From positions 300,644-364,643 of the forward strand of contig NZ_JAFCLZ010000004.1 in NCBI RefSeq assembly GCF_018130165.1: DNA of 64,000 nucleotides. The letters run 5' to 3'. How positions within the stretch are numbered: position 1 is the stretch's first letter; the number at the start of each line of letters is the position of its first letter. The notes under the pieces were generated by a model that saw nothing but the letters and a program-made list of their open reading frames with translations, searched no databases and was not told the DNA's origin. A program made the translations under genes and the position numbers. Source of the stretch: Bradyrhizobium sp. JYMT SZCCT0180 (GTDB lineage Bacteria; Pseudomonadota; Alphaproteobacteria; Rhizobiales; Xanthobacteraceae). Shown piece after piece: positions 25,662 through 36,904 of this stretch.

Positions 25662-26636
25662 ATGTTCAGGATTTCACGGCGCGCGTTTGCTGCTGTTATC
25701 GCAGCCTCGACCTTGCTGCCCGGTGCGGCCTTCGCCGCCGACCCGCTCAAGGAAATTCGCATCGACTGGGCGACCTACAACCCGGTGTCGATGATCCTCA
25801 AGCAGAAGGGCCTCCTGGAAAAGGAATTCGCCAAGGACGGCATTAACGTCGTCTGGGTGCAGTCGGCCGGTTCCAACAAGGCGCTCGAATTCCTGAACGC
25901 CGGATCGATCGACTTCGGATCGAGCGCGGGCTCCGCCGCTTTGGTCGCCAAGATCAACGGCAATCCGATCAAGTCGATCTATGTCTATTCGCGCCCCGAA
26001 TGGACCGCGCTGGTGACATCAAAAGATTCCAAGATCGCCAGCATTGCCGACCTCAAGGGCAAGCGCGTCGCGGTGACGCGCGGCACCGATCCGCACATCT
26101 TCCTGGTGCGCGCGCTGCTCGGCGCCGGCCTCTCCGAAAAGGACATCACGCCGGTGCTGCTGCAGCACGCCGACGGCAAGACCGCGCTGATCCGCGGCGA
26201 CGTCGATGCCTGGGCGGGGCTCGATCCGATGATGGCGCAGGCCGAAGTCGAGGAGGGCGCCAAGCTGTTCTTCCGCAAGCCCGACGCCAACACCTGGGGC
26301 ATCCTCAATGTGCGCGAGCAGTTCCTGAAAGACCATCCCGACGCGGTTCGCCGGGTGCTTGCGGTATATGAAGAGGCGCGCAAATATTCGCTGGCCAATT
26401 ACGACGACCTGAAGAAGACTTTCATCGGCATCACCAAGCTGCCGGATGCGGTGGTCGACAAGCAGCTCAAGGAGCGCACCGAACTGACCCACAGCCGCAT
26501 CGGCGCACCGCAGCGCGAATCCATCCTCGCCGCCGGCCTCGCTCTGCAGCAGGCCGGTGTCGTCGCCGCCACGGTCGACGTCAAGGCGACGCTGGATGCC
26601 CTGATCGACGATCGCGTCCAGTTGCCGACGAATTGA
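25662..26636 (+). CDS. Sulfonate/nitrate-type ABC transporter solute-binding protein (SsuA-like)
   Basis: A 324-residue periplasmic protein with a twin-Arg-containing signal peptide region (RISRRAFAAV, ending AAFAAD) and the SsuA/TauA fold: IDWATYNPVSMILKQKGLLEKEFAKDG, FLNAGSIDFGSSAGSAALVA, LKGKRVAVTRGTDPHIFLVRALL. It should deliver an aliphatic sulfonate or similar small anion to the permease and ATPase encoded downstream. GAGGAG eight bases upstream fixes the start. A palindromic repeat separates it from the permease. Confidence 0.9.
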   Translation: MFRISRRAFAAVIAASTLLPGAAFAADPLKEIRIDWATYNPVSMILKQKGLLEKEFAKDGINVVWVQSAGSNKALEFLNAGSIDFGSSAGSAALVAKINGNPIKSIYVYSRPEWTALVTSKDSKIASIADLKGKRVAVTRGTDPHIFLVRALLGAGLSEKDITPVLLQHADGKTALIRGDVDAWAGLDPMMAQAEVEEGAKLFFRKPDANTWGILNVREQFLKDHPDAVRRVLAVYEEARKYSLANYDDLKKTFIGITKLPDAVVDKQLKERTELTHSRIGAPQRESILAAGLALQQAGVVAATVDVKATLDALIDDRVQLPTN

Positions 26637-26640
26637 TAAT

Positions 26641-26763
26641 TGTCGTCCCGGCGAAGGCCGGGACCCATACGCCGCGGCGATCATTGTTGCACCTGGGTGG
26701 TCGACGCCATTGCCCTCTTCGTGGGCCGGTGGTTATGGGTCCCGGCCTTCGCCGGGACGACGT
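26641..26763. repeat. GTCCCGGC...CCGGGACCCATACGCCGCGG palindromic repeat, copy 2
   Basis: Begins GTCGTCCCGGCGAAGGCCGG and ends with GGCCTTCGCCGGGACGACGT. It sits inside the sulfonate-type transporter operon, between binding protein and permease, where a hairpin could set the ratio of their transcripts. Confidence 0.8.
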
Positions 26764-26825
26764 CAGGATGGTGACACGCCCTCCCATCCGCCACCTTGCA
26801 ATCCCTCGAAAGACGCGTTCTTGCT

Positions 26826-27683
26826 ATGGCCATGACCGTTGAACTGCCAGCGCTGGAACGCACCGAAGCGACGACGCCCGAGACGAAGGCGTCGTCGGCG
26901 CGGCTGCGGCGTTATGCGGGGCCGGCGCTGGGGCTGCTGCTGCCGGTGGGACTCGCGCTGGCCTGGGAAATCGCGGTCTGGGCCGGCCTGTCGAACGGCC
27001 GGCTGGTGCCGCCGCCAACCAAAATCTTCGCCACCATGGTGGAGCTCGCCAAAAGCGGCGAACTCTCGCGCCACATCATCGCGACGCTGAGCCGTGTCGC
27101 CTCGGGTTTTGTCATCGGCGTCGTCGCCGGCACGTTGTTCGGCGCGATCTCCGGCTATTGGGGCCTGGCGCGGCGGCTGCTCGATCCGACGGTGCAGGCG
27201 CTGCGCGCTATACCGTCGATTGCCTGGGTGCCGCTGTTCATCCTCTGGCTCGGCATTTTCGAAACCTCGAAGGTTGCGCTGATCGCGGTCGGGGTGTTCT
27301 TCCCGGTCTATCTCGGCGTGATGGGCGCGATATCATCGGTCGATCGCAAGATCGTCGAGGTCGGCCGCACGTTCCGGCTCAGTGGCCCGGCGATGATCCG
27401 CCGCATCCTGTTGCCCGCGGTGTTGCCGGCCTATGTGGTGGCGCTGCGCGTCGGCCTTGGCTTGGGGTGGATGTTCGTCGTCGCCGCCGAATTCATGGGC
27501 GCGTCCGAAGGGCTCGGCTATCTCCTGATCGACGGCCAGCAGCTCGGCAAGCCGGCGCAGATCGTCGCCGCGATCGTGATCTTCGCCATATTGGGCAAGA
27601 CCACCGACTGGCTGATCGAGATCGCCACCGCGCCGCTGCTGCGCTGGCAGGACGCGTTCGGCGGCAGAAGCGGAGCGGCGTGA
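26826..27683 (+). CDS. Sulfonate/nitrate-type ABC transporter permease (SsuC-like)
   Basis: The 285-residue permease has about six membrane helices and the BPD inner-membrane motif region (VEVGRTFRLSGPAMIRRILLPAVLPAYVVALRVGLGLGWMFVVAAEFM, near residues 175-225, cited by position). It forms the channel for the preceding binding protein. The stop and the next start share one base (TGATG), showing translational coupling to the ATPase. The ATG at 26826 is chosen over an upstream TTG. Confidence 0.9.
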   Translation: MAMTVELPALERTEATTPETKASSARLRRYAGPALGLLLPVGLALAWEIAVWAGLSNGRLVPPPTKIFATMVELAKSGELSRHIIATLSRVASGFVIGVVAGTLFGAISGYWGLARRLLDPTVQALRAIPSIAWVPLFILWLGIFETSKVALIAVGVFFPVYLGVMGAISSVDRKIVEVGRTFRLSGPAMIRRILLPAVLPAYVVALRVGLGLGWMFVVAAEFMGASEGLGYLLIDGQQLGKPAQIVAAIVIFAILGKTTDWLIEIATAPLLRWQDAFGGRSGAA

Positions 27684-28468
27684 TGCTGGCGCTCGATCGC
27701 GTTGGAAAAACCTATCCGAACGGCGTCCACGCGCTGGAGAGGTTTTCCGCCAGTATCAAGCTCGGCGAGATCGTCGCCATCATCGGCGGCTCCGGCTGTG
27801 GCAAGTCGACCTTGCTGCGCGCCATCGCCGGCCTCGACCGCGCCACCACGGGCACGGTGACGCTGGACGACATTGCAATTACTGCCCCGCACGCAAAAAT
27901 CGGCATCATCTTCCAGGAGCCGCGGCTGTTGCCGTGGCTCAGCGTCGCCGACAATATCGGCTTCGGCCTTTCCGAGTTGTCCGCCGCCGCCCGACGCGAA
28001 AAGGTCGCGCGTGCATTGGACCGCGTTGGCCTTGCGGACAAGGCCAACGCCTGGCCGCGCGAATTGTCCGGCGGGCAGGCGCAGCGGGTCGCGATCGCCC
28101 GCGCGCTGGTGCCGCAGCCGGAAGTGCTGCTGCTGGACGAGCCGTTTTCGGCGCTCGATGCCTTCACGCGGCGCGACCTGCAGGATCATCTGCTCGATCT
28201 CTGGAACGATACAAGGCCAACGCTCATGCTGGTGACGCATGATGTCGATGAGGCCGTGGTGCTGGCGGATCGTGTGCTTGTGATGCGGCCACGGCCGGGG
28301 CGGCTGTTCGAGGAGATCAAGATCAATCTGGCGCGGCCGCGCGACCGTAATTCGCCGCACTTCGACAATTTCAAGCGCCGCGTGCTGACCGCGCTGGATC
28401 GCTCGCTCGACCGCAATGTGCCTGACGCCGATGCCAAATCGACCACCGGCGAGGCGATGTGGTGGTGA
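27683..28468 (+). CDS. Sulfonate/nitrate-type ABC transporter ATP-binding protein (SsuB-like)
   Basis: A 261-residue ATPase with Walker A GGSGCGKST, Q-loop FQEPRLLPWLSV, signature LSGGQAQRVAIARAL, Walker B VLLLDEPFSALD and the switch His in LVTHDVDEAV. The FQEPRLLPW Q-loop is typical of the SsuB/TauB/NrtD group. It is the energy subunit of the preceding permease. The ORF is open further upstream, but only from 27683 does the reading match an ATPase. Confidence 0.92.
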   Translation: MLALDRVGKTYPNGVHALERFSASIKLGEIVAIIGGSGCGKSTLLRAIAGLDRATTGTVTLDDIAITAPHAKIGIIFQEPRLLPWLSVADNIGFGLSELSAAARREKVARALDRVGLADKANAWPRELSGGQAQRVAIARALVPQPEVLLLDEPFSALDAFTRRDLQDHLLDLWNDTRPTLMLVTHDVDEAVVLADRVLVMRPRPGRLFEEIKINLARPRDRNSPHFDNFKRRVLTALDRSLDRNVPDADAKSTTGEAMWW

Positions 28469-28534
28469 CATTGGGTGGTGACTTGGGCTCCATAAGGCTT
28501 TAAATCCGGATGTACAAAAATCCGGGAGAAAAAA

Positions 28535-29044
28535 ATGGACGCCGCCGAACTCCGTGCGATGCAGGCCCCGATCAAGGAACGCTACAAGTCCGATCCCTCA
28601 GCCGCCGTCATCACGCTCAAAGCCAAGGGCTCGATCGACAATGAAGGCCTGACCTGCAAGGTCGAAACCGGCCGCGCGCTGGCCGTTGCAGGCCTGCATC
28701 CCGCCACCGGCGGTTCCGGGCTTGAGCTCTGTTCCGGCGACATGCTGCTGGAAGCGCTCGTTGCCTGCGCCGGCGTGACCCTGAAGTCGGTCGCGACCGC
28801 GGTCGAAATTCCGCTCAAGTCCGGCCACGTCATCGCCGAAGGCGATCTCGATTTCCGCGGCACGCTCGGCGTCGACAAGGAAGCCCCGGTCGGTTTCGCC
28901 GAGATCCGCCTGCGCTTCGACGTCGAGACCGACGCGCCGCAGGACAAGCTCGATCTGCTCCTGAAACTCACCGAGCGCTATTGCGTGGTCTATCAGACCA
29001 TCCGTAACGGCCCGAAGGTCGCGGTGTCGATGAAGCGGGTGTAG
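28535..29044 (+). CDS. OsmC family protein
   Basis: This 169-residue protein has the OsmC/Ohr fold pattern: HPATGGSGLELCSGDMLLEALVACAGVTLKS with one Cys in the helix start (LVACAG) and an earlier Cys (ELCSG), and a late Cys (YCVVY). OsmC proteins reduce organic hydroperoxides through a Cys pair; here the two Cys at about residues 69 and 80 are possible but not proven. GGGAGA lies just upstream of the ATG. It is 66 bases after the ATPase and could be read through. Confidence 0.85.
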   Translation: MDAAELRAMQAPIKERYKSDPSAAVITLKAKGSIDNEGLTCKVETGRALAVAGLHPATGGSGLELCSGDMLLEALVACAGVTLKSVATAVEIPLKSGHVIAEGDLDFRGTLGVDKEAPVGFAEIRLRFDVETDAPQDKLDLLLKLTERYCVVYQTIRNGPKVAVSMKRV

Positions 29045-29054
29045 CCCGCAATAC

Positions 29055-29191
29055 GATGTCGTCCCGGCCTTGAGCCGGGACCCATACGCCGCGGCCCCTC
29101 GTTTCAAGCACCGCTGTTCGACGATCTTCGCGCCACACGAACAGTTGTGGTTATGGGTCCCGGCTCGCGCTTCGCTTGGCCGGGACGACGG
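29055..29191. repeat. GTCCCGGC...GGGACCCATACGCCGCGG palindromic repeat, copy 3
   Basis: Starts GTCGTCCCGGCCTTGAGCCG and ends GCTTGGCCGGGACGACGG. It ends seven bases before the next start codon, so the hairpin could cover that gene's ribosome site. Confidence 0.75.
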
Positions 29192-29197
29192 TAGAAA

Positions 29198-29995
29198 ATG
29201 TCCCCCGAATCCATCTTCCTGCTGACGCTCGTCCTGCGCATGGTGATAACAGCGGCGTTCGTGGTGACGGCGTCCATCATCACCGAGAAGTCGGGCCCGG
29301 TGATCGGCGCGCTGATCGCGACACTGCCGATTTCGGCAGGGCCGTCTTACGTTTTCCTCGCGCTCGATCATGACGCGGCCTTCATCGCCGAAGGCGCGCT
29401 GGCGAGCCTGCCGATCAACGCCGCGACGATCTTCATGGGGCTGACCTATGTCGTGCTGGCGCAGCGCCGCAGCGCGGTGGTCAGCTGCCTTGCCGCGGTC
29501 GCGGTGTGGATCGCGCTCGCCTCGATCATCCGCGCGGTCCCCTGGACCCTGGCGGGCGGGCTGATCGTCAATGCGATTGCCTTTGCGGTCTGCGTGCCGC
29601 TGCTCGCGCGCTACCGTCACGTCAAGATGCCGCCGGTCGCGCGGCGCTGGTACGACATTCCCCTGCGCGCCTCGCTGGTTGCGACCCTGGTCGCGACCGT
29701 GGTCACGACGTCAGGCTGGGTCGGTCCGAAAATCAGCGGCATCATGGCGCTGTTTCCGATCGTGTTCACCTCGATGATGCTGATCCTGCATCCGCGCATC
29801 GGCGGCCCGCCGACCGCAGCCGTGCTCGCCAACAGCGCCTGGGGCCTGATCGGATTGGGCCTCGCGATTGCGGTGTTACATGTTGCCGCGTTGCAGTTCG
29901 GCTCGGTGATCGGACTGAGCCTCGGGCTCGCGACCTGCGTCTCGTGGAATCTGGCGCTGTGGTGGAAGGGACGAAGGAAGGTGGCGCGACCGTAG
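29198..29995 (+). CDS. Integral membrane protein of unknown function
   Basis: A 265-residue protein with about eight hydrophobic segments. Recognisable stretches are IIGEKSG-like (SIITEKSGPVIGALIATLPISAGPSY, in part), and a second related motif GPKISGIMALFPIVFTSMM. The two halves look similar (KSGPVIGALIATLPI versus PKISGIMALFPIV), suggesting an internal duplication as in many small transporters. Family and substrate are unknown. No normal ribosome site is visible because the repeat abuts the start. Confidence 0.7.
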   Translation: MSPESIFLLTLVLRMVITAAFVVTASIITEKSGPVIGALIATLPISAGPSYVFLALDHDAAFIAEGALASLPINAATIFMGLTYVVLAQRRSAVVSCLAAVAVWIALASIIRAVPWTLAGGLIVNAIAFAVCVPLLARYRHVKMPPVARRWYDIPLRASLVATLVATVVTTSGWVGPKISGIMALFPIVFTSMMLILHPRIGGPPTAAVLANSAWGLIGLGLAIAVLHVAALQFGSVIGLSLGLATCVSWNLALWWKGRRKVARP

Positions 29996-30062
29996 CCCGG
30001 ATGGAGCTCCGCGCAATCCGGGGCTGGTGTTCCCGGATTTCGCTGCGCTTCCTCCGGGCTAT
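29992..30062. repeat. GTAGCCCGGATG-type palindromic repeat, short copy
   Basis: GTAGCCCGGATGGAGCTCCG at the left and CTGCGCTTCCTCCGGGCTAT at the right form the outer stem, with inner AATCCGGGG and CCCGGATT. It overlaps the final codon of the membrane-protein gene. Confidence 0.75.
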
Positions 30063-30127
30063 GTTCTCATTCGCCTTCTGCCTGCCGACCCGCTAAGTTG
30101 GCGGCAGAGCAAGAACTGGGGCGTGCG

Positions 30128-30844
30128 GTGGAGGGATTGTACAAGGTCGAGTACGACATCAATGGGGGCTCCGGCCGCAGCGTGCTCTACGCCCAGGCCG
30201 GAACGATGCTTGGCGGCAATACGGCATTCGCCCATTTCGGCAGCTACCAGATCGTGGACGGCGAAATCGTCGCCAGGCTCAGGACCCGGCGCCACAGCGC
30301 ATCGCCACGCCCGAGGTCGCTGGTCAGTTCCGACCAGGTCTCGCTCAGCATTCGCGGCAGAGCTGAGGGTCAGGCCTATCGCTTCGCGGGTGAAGTGGTG
30401 GAGGACGCCGGCTCGGTGTTTCGCGCGCTCATGACGCCGCTCGGCAACGACGACGTTCCGCCGCCCGGTAGGGTCGGCGACGGCGGTATCATCAGCGGAC
30501 TCTACTCGATCGATATCCGGATGCTGGACGGCCTTGCCGGCGGGCATACCGGCGTGATGCTGCTGCATGACGGCCGCATTCTCGGCGGCGACGCGTTCTT
30601 CTATTACCTCGGCGCCTATAGCTCGACGAACGGCCGCTGGAAGGGCGAGTTCGTCAATCAGGAACACACCCCGGCGAAGGCCGAGCATCCGCTGTTCGGC
30701 GGTTATGAAGTCGGCATCGGTTTCTCAGGCCGTTGCGACGCCAACGGTGCTGAAATGGAGGCAACCGCATTGGCCGGCAAGCGCAGCATCCGCCTCGCCG
30801 CCACGCTGAAGTTGATCCAGCCGTTCGCCGAATTGGGCCGCTAG
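30128..30844 (+). CDS. Tandem GrlR-like domain protein
   Basis: The 238-residue protein has two similar domains. The first begins GLYKVEYDINGGSGRSVLYA and includes GGNTAFAHFGSYQIVDG; the second begins GLYSIDIRMLDGLAGGHTGV and includes GGDAFFYYLGAYSSTNG. Each resembles GrlR, the small beta-barrel that represses the regulator GrlA of the enteropathogenic E. coli type III secretion system. No secretion genes are near, so the role here is unknown. The GTG at 30128 is preferred because family homology begins there. Its stop overlaps the stop of the opposite small gene. Confidence 0.65.
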   Translation: MEGLYKVEYDINGGSGRSVLYAQAGTMLGGNTAFAHFGSYQIVDGEIVARLRTRRHSASPRPRSLVSSDQVSLSIRGRAEGQAYRFAGEVVEDAGSVFRALMTPLGNDDVPPPGRVGDGGIISGLYSIDIRMLDGLAGGHTGVMLLHDGRILGGDAFFYYLGAYSSTNGRWKGEFVNQEHTPAKAEHPLFGGYEVGIGFSGRCDANGAEMEATALAGKRSIRLAATLKLIQPFAELGR

Positions 30845-31134
30845 CCCGCCGCGCCCCAGGGCAGTCGCCATTGAATGTAGCCGAACGAGCGTAAATACAG
30901 CAGCGTTGTCGCCACCAGCGAGACCACGGCCGCCGCCAACGGCAGGCCCGGCGGCGGTGTCCGCCAACTCCGTGAATCCTGCATCAGGATCAGCGGCAAC
31001 AGCGGCAGCGCGATCAATCCGAGAAACACGAATATCCGCCAACCGCCTTCAAACAGCGCCGAGATCAACAGCAGCACGGGAGGCGCGCCGTACACCAGCG
31101 CGATCCATGCGAACGCTTTCGCGGCGCGCCTCAA
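30841..31134 (-). CDS. Small membrane protein downstream of mutS
   Basis: A 97-residue product with three hydrophobic segments ([52 protein letters not shown]). Its TTG start overlaps the mutS stop (TTGA), which suggests translational coupling. I do not recognise a family. Coding status is likely but not certain. Confidence 0.5.
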   Translation of the reverse strand: MRRAAKAFAWIALVYGAPPVLLLISALFEGGWRIFVFLGLIALPLLPLILMQDSRSWRTPPPGLPLAAAVVSLVATTLLYLRSFGYIQWRLPWGAAG

Positions 31135-33872
31135 GCCTTGCGTTCTTTCGCCAGCGTCGTGAGCCGATAGAGCGCATCCAGCGCTTCGCGCGGTGACATC
31201 TCATCCGGATGCAGCGCCTTTACGGCGGCGAGCAATTGCTCGGCCTCGCTCGGCGGTGCGGGTTCGGCAGCCGCACGTGACGGCACCGCGAACAGCGGCA
31301 GATCATCGGCCAGAGCCCGCGCGGTCTGGCCACGGTCCTGGGCCTCGAGTTTTGCCAGCACCGATTTGGCGCGCGCGATCACCGCCGGCGGCAGGCCGGC
31401 GAGCTTTGCGACCTGAATGCCGTAGGAGCGATCGGCCGAGCCGGGCAGTACCTCGTGCAGGAACACGACGTCGCCCTGCCATTCCTTGACGCGCACCGTG
31501 GCGTTGAACATCCGCGGCAGTTTTGCGGAGAGCGCGGTCAGCTCATGGTAATGCGTCGCGAACAGCGCGCGGCAGCGGTTACTTTCGTGCAGGTGCTCGA
31601 TCGCGGCCCATGCGATCGACAGGCCGTCGAAGGTCGCGGTGCCGCGGCCGATTTCATCCAATATGACCAGCGAGCGCTCGCTGGCCTGATTCAAAATCAC
31701 GGCGGTCTCGACCATCTCCACCATGAAGGTCGAACGCCCGCGTGCGAGGTCGTCGGCGGCGCCGACGCGGCTGAACAGCCGATCGACAACGCCGATCCGG
31801 GCGCGCGAGGCCGGCACGTAGCTTCCGATCTGCGCCAGCAGCGCGATCAGCGCGTTCTGGCGCAGGAAGGTCGATTTACCCGCCATGTTCGGGCCGGTGA
31901 TCAGCCAGATCTGGCCCGAGACCTGCGCAGGCCCCGGCGAGAGGTCGCAGGCGTTGGCGATGAACGGCTGGCCGTCGCGCTTCAGCGCGGCTTCGACCAC
32001 CGGATGGCGGCCGCCCTCGACGGCAAAGCCGAGCGAGCCGTCGACTTCGGGCCGCACGTAATTGTCGTCGACCGCAAGCTTTGCCAGCGCGGTTGCGACA
32101 TCGAGCAGCGCAAACGCGTGCGCCGCGGCGCGCAGGTCGTCGCTGGCGGCAAGCGCCATGATCGACAGCCGCTCGAAGATTTCCAGTTCCAGGTTGAGCG
32201 CGCGGTCGCCGGCATTGGCGATCTTGGCTTCGATCTCGCCGAGCTCCGAGGTGGTGAAGCGAACCTGACCGGCCAGCGTCTGGCGATGGATGAAGGTCGC
32301 ATTCAAGGGCGCCGTCATCAGCTTGTCGCCATGCTGCGCCGTCACCTCGACGAAATAGCCCAGCACATTATTGTGCCGGATTTTCAGGCCCTTGATGCCG
32401 GTATCGTCGGCATAGCGCGCCTGCATCGCGGCGACCACGAGACGCGAGGCGTCGCGCAGATTGCGGCTCTCGTCGAGCGCGGGCTCATAGCCCTCGCGGA
32501 CGAAGCCGCCGTCACGCTTGATCAGCGGTAGTTGTTCGGCCAGCGCCCGCTCGAATTCGCGCGCAAGATCGCGCGAGGGACGGCGCAGCGCCTCCATCAC
32601 GGAAACGATTTCCGGTGGCGGCGCATCCAGTTGCGCCAGCCGCGCCAGCGCAGAATCGGCCGCAAGGATGCCGTCACGGAGGCCTGCAAGATCGCGCGGG
32701 CCGCCGCGACCGACCGACAATCGCGCCAGCGCGCGCGACATGTCGGGCGCGGCGCGCAGCGTGGTGCGGATATCCTCGCGCGCAAAACTGTCGGCGACGA
32801 AAGTGGCGATGGCGTCCAGCCGCCGCGCGATCGCAGCGCTGTCGGTGAGCGGGGCGGCGAGGCGCTGTGCCAATAGCCGCGATCCGGCGGCGGTGACGGT
32901 GCAATCGATCGCATCGAGCAGCGAGCCGCGCCGCTCGCCAGCCAGTGTGCGGGTCAATTCGAGATTGGCGCGGGTCGCGGGATCGATCGCCATGGTGGTG
33001 CCGGCGGCTTCGCGCGACGGCGGCGACAGCGGCGGGCGCTTTCCAACTTGCGTTCGATCGATATAGGTGACGGCGGCGGCGGCCGCGGTCGCTTCCAGCC
33101 GCGACATCGCGGAAAGGCCGTCCATGGTGGCGACCGCGAAATAATCGCACAGCCGCCGTTCCGCGGTGGCGCCGTCGAACACGTCGCGGGTCAGCGGCGT
33201 CACTGCCGGCAGTTCGCGCAGCAGCGGACCTAAATCAGCATCGCCATAGAGCGCGTCGGTGACGATGACTTCGTTCGGATTGATCCGCGCCAACGTCGCC
33301 GCAAGCTCGGCGGTCGAGCATTCCGTGACCATGAATTCGGAGGTCGAAATGTCGATCCAGGCCAGCCCAATGCGGTCGCCACCGCTTGATCCCCGCGCCC
33401 GTGCGATTGCCAGCAGGTAATTATTGGTCTTTGCATCGAGTAGCGTGTCTTCGGTCAGCGTGCCCGGCGTGACCAGCCGCACCACGCCGCGGCTCACCAC
33501 GCTCTTGTTGCCGCGCGCGCGTGCGGCTGCGGGATTCTCGGTCTGCTCGCACACCGCGACCCTGTGGCCGGCGTTGATCAGCCGATGCAGGTAATCTTCG
33601 GAACGCTCCACCGGCACGCCGCACATCGGGATGTCCATGCCCTGATGCTTGCCGCGTTTTGTCAGCACGATGCCGAGCGTTCTGGAGGCGATCTCCGCGT
33701 CCTCGAAGAACAGCTCATAGAAATCGCCCATCCGGTAGAACAGCAGCAGCCCGGGATGGCCGGCCTTTATTTCAAGGTATTGTTCCATCATCGGCGTGAC
33801 GCGCGCTGTGGCGTCGGCGGCCGGAGTTGCCTCGGGAGGCGGGGGTGCGGAGATGTTTTGCTGGATCGTCAT
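31131..33872 (-). CDS. mutS: DNA mismatch repair protein MutS
   Basis: This 913-residue mismatch-recognition ATPase has the N-terminal domain with [33 protein letters not shown] (Phe in GDFYE contacts the mismatch), connector and lever domains, and the C-terminal ATPase with [13 protein letters not shown] (Walker A), [15 protein letters not shown] (Walker B) and ATHYHELT. The length is normal for alphaproteobacteria. It starts with ATG at 33872 and ends overlapping a small membrane-protein gene. Confidence 0.97.
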   Translation of the reverse strand: MTIQQNISAPPPPEATPAADATARVTPMMEQYLEIKAGHPGLLLFYRMGDFYELFFEDAEIASRTLGIVLTKRGKHQGMDIPMCGVPVERSEDYLHRLINAGHRVAVCEQTENPAAARARGNKSVVSRGVVRLVTPGTLTEDTLLDAKTNNYLLAIARARGSSGGDRIGLAWIDISTSEFMVTECSTAELAATLARINPNEVIVTDALYGDADLGPLLRELPAVTPLTRDVFDGATAERRLCDYFAVATMDGLSAMSRLEATAAAAAVTYIDRTQVGKRPPLSPPSREAAGTTMAIDPATRANLELTRTLAGERRGSLLDAIDCTVTAAGSRLLAQRLAAPLTDSAAIARRLDAIATFVADSFAREDIRTTLRAAPDMSRALARLSVGRGGPRDLAGLRDGILAADSALARLAQLDAPPPEIVSVMEALRRPSRDLAREFERALAEQLPLIKRDGGFVREGYEPALDESRNLRDASRLVVAAMQARYADDTGIKGLKIRHNNVLGYFVEVTAQHGDKLMTAPLNATFIHRQTLAGQVRFTTSELGEIEAKIANAGDRALNLELEIFERLSIMALAASDDLRAAAHAFALLDVATALAKLAVDDNYVRPEVDGSLGFAVEGGRHPVVEAALKRDGQPFIANACDLSPGPAQVSGQIWLITGPNMAGKSTFLRQNALIALLAQIGSYVPASRARIGVVDRLFSRVGAADDLARGRSTFMVEMVETAVILNQASERSLVILDEIGRGTATFDGLSIAWAAIEHLHESNRCRALFATHYHELTALSAKLPRMFNATVRVKEWQGDVVFLHEVLPGSADRSYGIQVAKLAGLPPAVIARAKSVLAKLEAQDRGQTARALADDLPLFAVPSRAAAEPAPPSEAEQLLAAVKALHPDEMSPREALDALYRLTTLAKERKA

Positions 33873-33940
33873 TGCGGGGCGGAAACTACAAAATTTTGTC
33901 TCTCGGTCCTATTGGTTTGCCGCCAAAATCCACGTTTTCC

Positions 33941-34075
33941 CCGTCGTCCCGGACAAGCGAAGCGCGATCCGTGACCCATACGCCGCGGCCTCTCGGCGAT
34001 ACCACGGTGGCAGACGCCTTTTTCCAGCAATTTCCGCCGCGGAGTATGGGTCCCGGCGTTCGCCGGGACGACGAG
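33941..34075. repeat. GTCCCGG...GACCCATACGCCGCGG palindromic repeat, copy 4
   Basis: Left part CCGTCGTCCCGGACAAGCGA then GTGACCCATACGCCGCGGCC; right part GGGTCCCGGCGTTCGCCGGG with ACGACG. It lies between the divergent mutS and thiolase genes. Confidence 0.75.
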
Positions 34076-34166
34076 TGTCAATTGACCTCTCGCGACGCCG
34101 CTCCTAAAACTCGCCATCAATTCAGTGGGGTCAACGGCCCAAACGCGGCGTTCAGGGAGAGATTCA

Positions 34167-35375
<1,209 letters not shown>

Positions 35376-35383
35376 TGCAACGG

Positions 35384-35416
35384 TTTGGGAGGGCGTAAAA
35401 ACGCCCTTCCCCAAAT
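35384..35416 (+). terminator. Hairpin terminator after pcaF
   Basis: TTTGGGAGGGCG pairs with CGCCCTTCCCCAAA around a TAAAAA loop, with one bulge, directly after the thiolase stop. The downstream T-run is short, so it is a moderate terminator. Confidence 0.6.
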
Positions 35417-35433
35417 TAGTTATGTCATATAAT
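35416..35433 (+). promoter_or_regulatory. AT-rich palindromic site upstream of pcaH, possible operator
   Basis: TTAGTTATGTCATATAAT lies about 45 bases before the pcaH start. Its core TATGTCATATA is a near palindrome about the central C and closely matches TATATCATATA before the TRAP-transporter operon at 40304-40320. It may be a shared regulator site and overlaps a likely promoter. Confidence 0.35.
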
Positions 35434-35477
35434 GGATCTGCGGCGCGGCGACCGGTCAGGCCAGGGAGGAATTCGTC

Positions 35478-36179
35478 ATGACATTATCCTATCCGCTGCA
35501 AAGCTTGACGGCGCATCCGCCGCGGTTGTCGCCCGGCTACAAGAGCACCGTGAAGCGTTCGCCGACCAAGCCGCTGATCCCGATGCGGCATACGCTGTCG
35601 GAACTGACCGGCCCGGTCTACGGCCACGAGACGGTGCGCGAAAACGACAACGACCTCACGCTCCAGGGCAAGGGCGAGCCGCTCGGCGAGCGCATCATCG
35701 TGCACGGCCATGTGCTCGATGAAGACGGCCGCGGCGTGCCCAACACGCTGGTCGAACTGTGGCAGGCCAATGCCTGCGGGCGTTATGTCCACGTCGTCGA
35801 TCAGCATCCGGCGCCGCTCGATCCCAATTTTACCGGCGCGGGCCGCACGCAGTCGGATAGCGAAGGCTATTACCGCTTCGTCACCATCAAGCCCGGCGCC
35901 TATCCCTGGGGCAATCACCACAATGCCTGGCGTCCGGCCCATATCCATTTTTCGGTATTCGGGCATTCCTTCGTCTCGCGGCTGGTGACGCAGATGTATT
36001 TCCCCGGCGATCCGCTATTCCCGTTCGATCCGATCTTCAATTCGGTGACCGATGAGAAGGCGCGTAACCGGATGGTGTCCGGCTTCGACCTCGAAAATAC
36101 CAAGCCGGATTGGGCGCTGTGCTACCGCTTCAACATTGTGCTGCGCGGGCGCAACGCCACGCCGATGGAGACCAAGTAA
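35478..36179 (+). CDS. pcaH: Protocatechuate 3,4-dioxygenase beta subunit
   Basis: The 233-residue subunit has the complete non-haem iron site of intradiol dioxygenases: Tyr103 (GRYVHVVD), Tyr142 (GAYPWG), His155 and His157 (RPAHIHF), with the family spacing. It cleaves protocatechuate to 3-carboxy-cis,cis-muconate. The N-terminal extension and SELTGPVYGHETVRENDNDL are typical of PcaH. GGAGG precedes the ATG. It is directly followed by pcaG with no gap. Confidence 0.96.
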   Translation: MTLSYPLQSLTAHPPRLSPGYKSTVKRSPTKPLIPMRHTLSELTGPVYGHETVRENDNDLTLQGKGEPLGERIIVHGHVLDEDGRGVPNTLVELWQANACGRYVHVVDQHPAPLDPNFTGAGRTQSDSEGYYRFVTIKPGAYPWGNHHNAWRPAHIHFSVFGHSFVSRLVTQMYFPGDPLFPFDPIFNSVTDEKARNRMVSGFDLENTKPDWALCYRFNIVLRGRNATPMETK

Positions 36180-36791
<612 letters not shown>

Positions 36792-36792
36792 G

Positions 36793-36892
36793 CAAAGCGT
36801 TTTCAAGCGAAGTGCGTAGCGGTTCGCGTGAAGAAAACGCGTCAAACAAGAATTCAGGGTTTCGGTTCTGATACGATCAGAACCGAAACTCC
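36793..36892. repeat. RIME-like palindromic intergenic repeat
   Basis: The element has two parts: AAGCGTTTTC paired with GAAAACGC, then the perfect inverted repeat TTTCGGTTCTGAT / ATCAGAACCGAAA (36860-36888) with a 3-base loop. Both parts match a repeat widely seen in rhizobial genomes. It separates pcaG from the next dioxygenase, whose start is 13 bases away. Confidence 0.65.
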
Positions 36893-36904
36893 GGGGATCA
36901 CCCA

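Noticed and set aside
36860..36888. Perfect 13-bp inverted repeat as a specific operator for the dioxygenase gene
   Set aside because: Together with the preceding AAGCGTTTTC/GAAAACGC part it matches a common rhizobial intergenic repeat, so a repeat element is the simpler reading.
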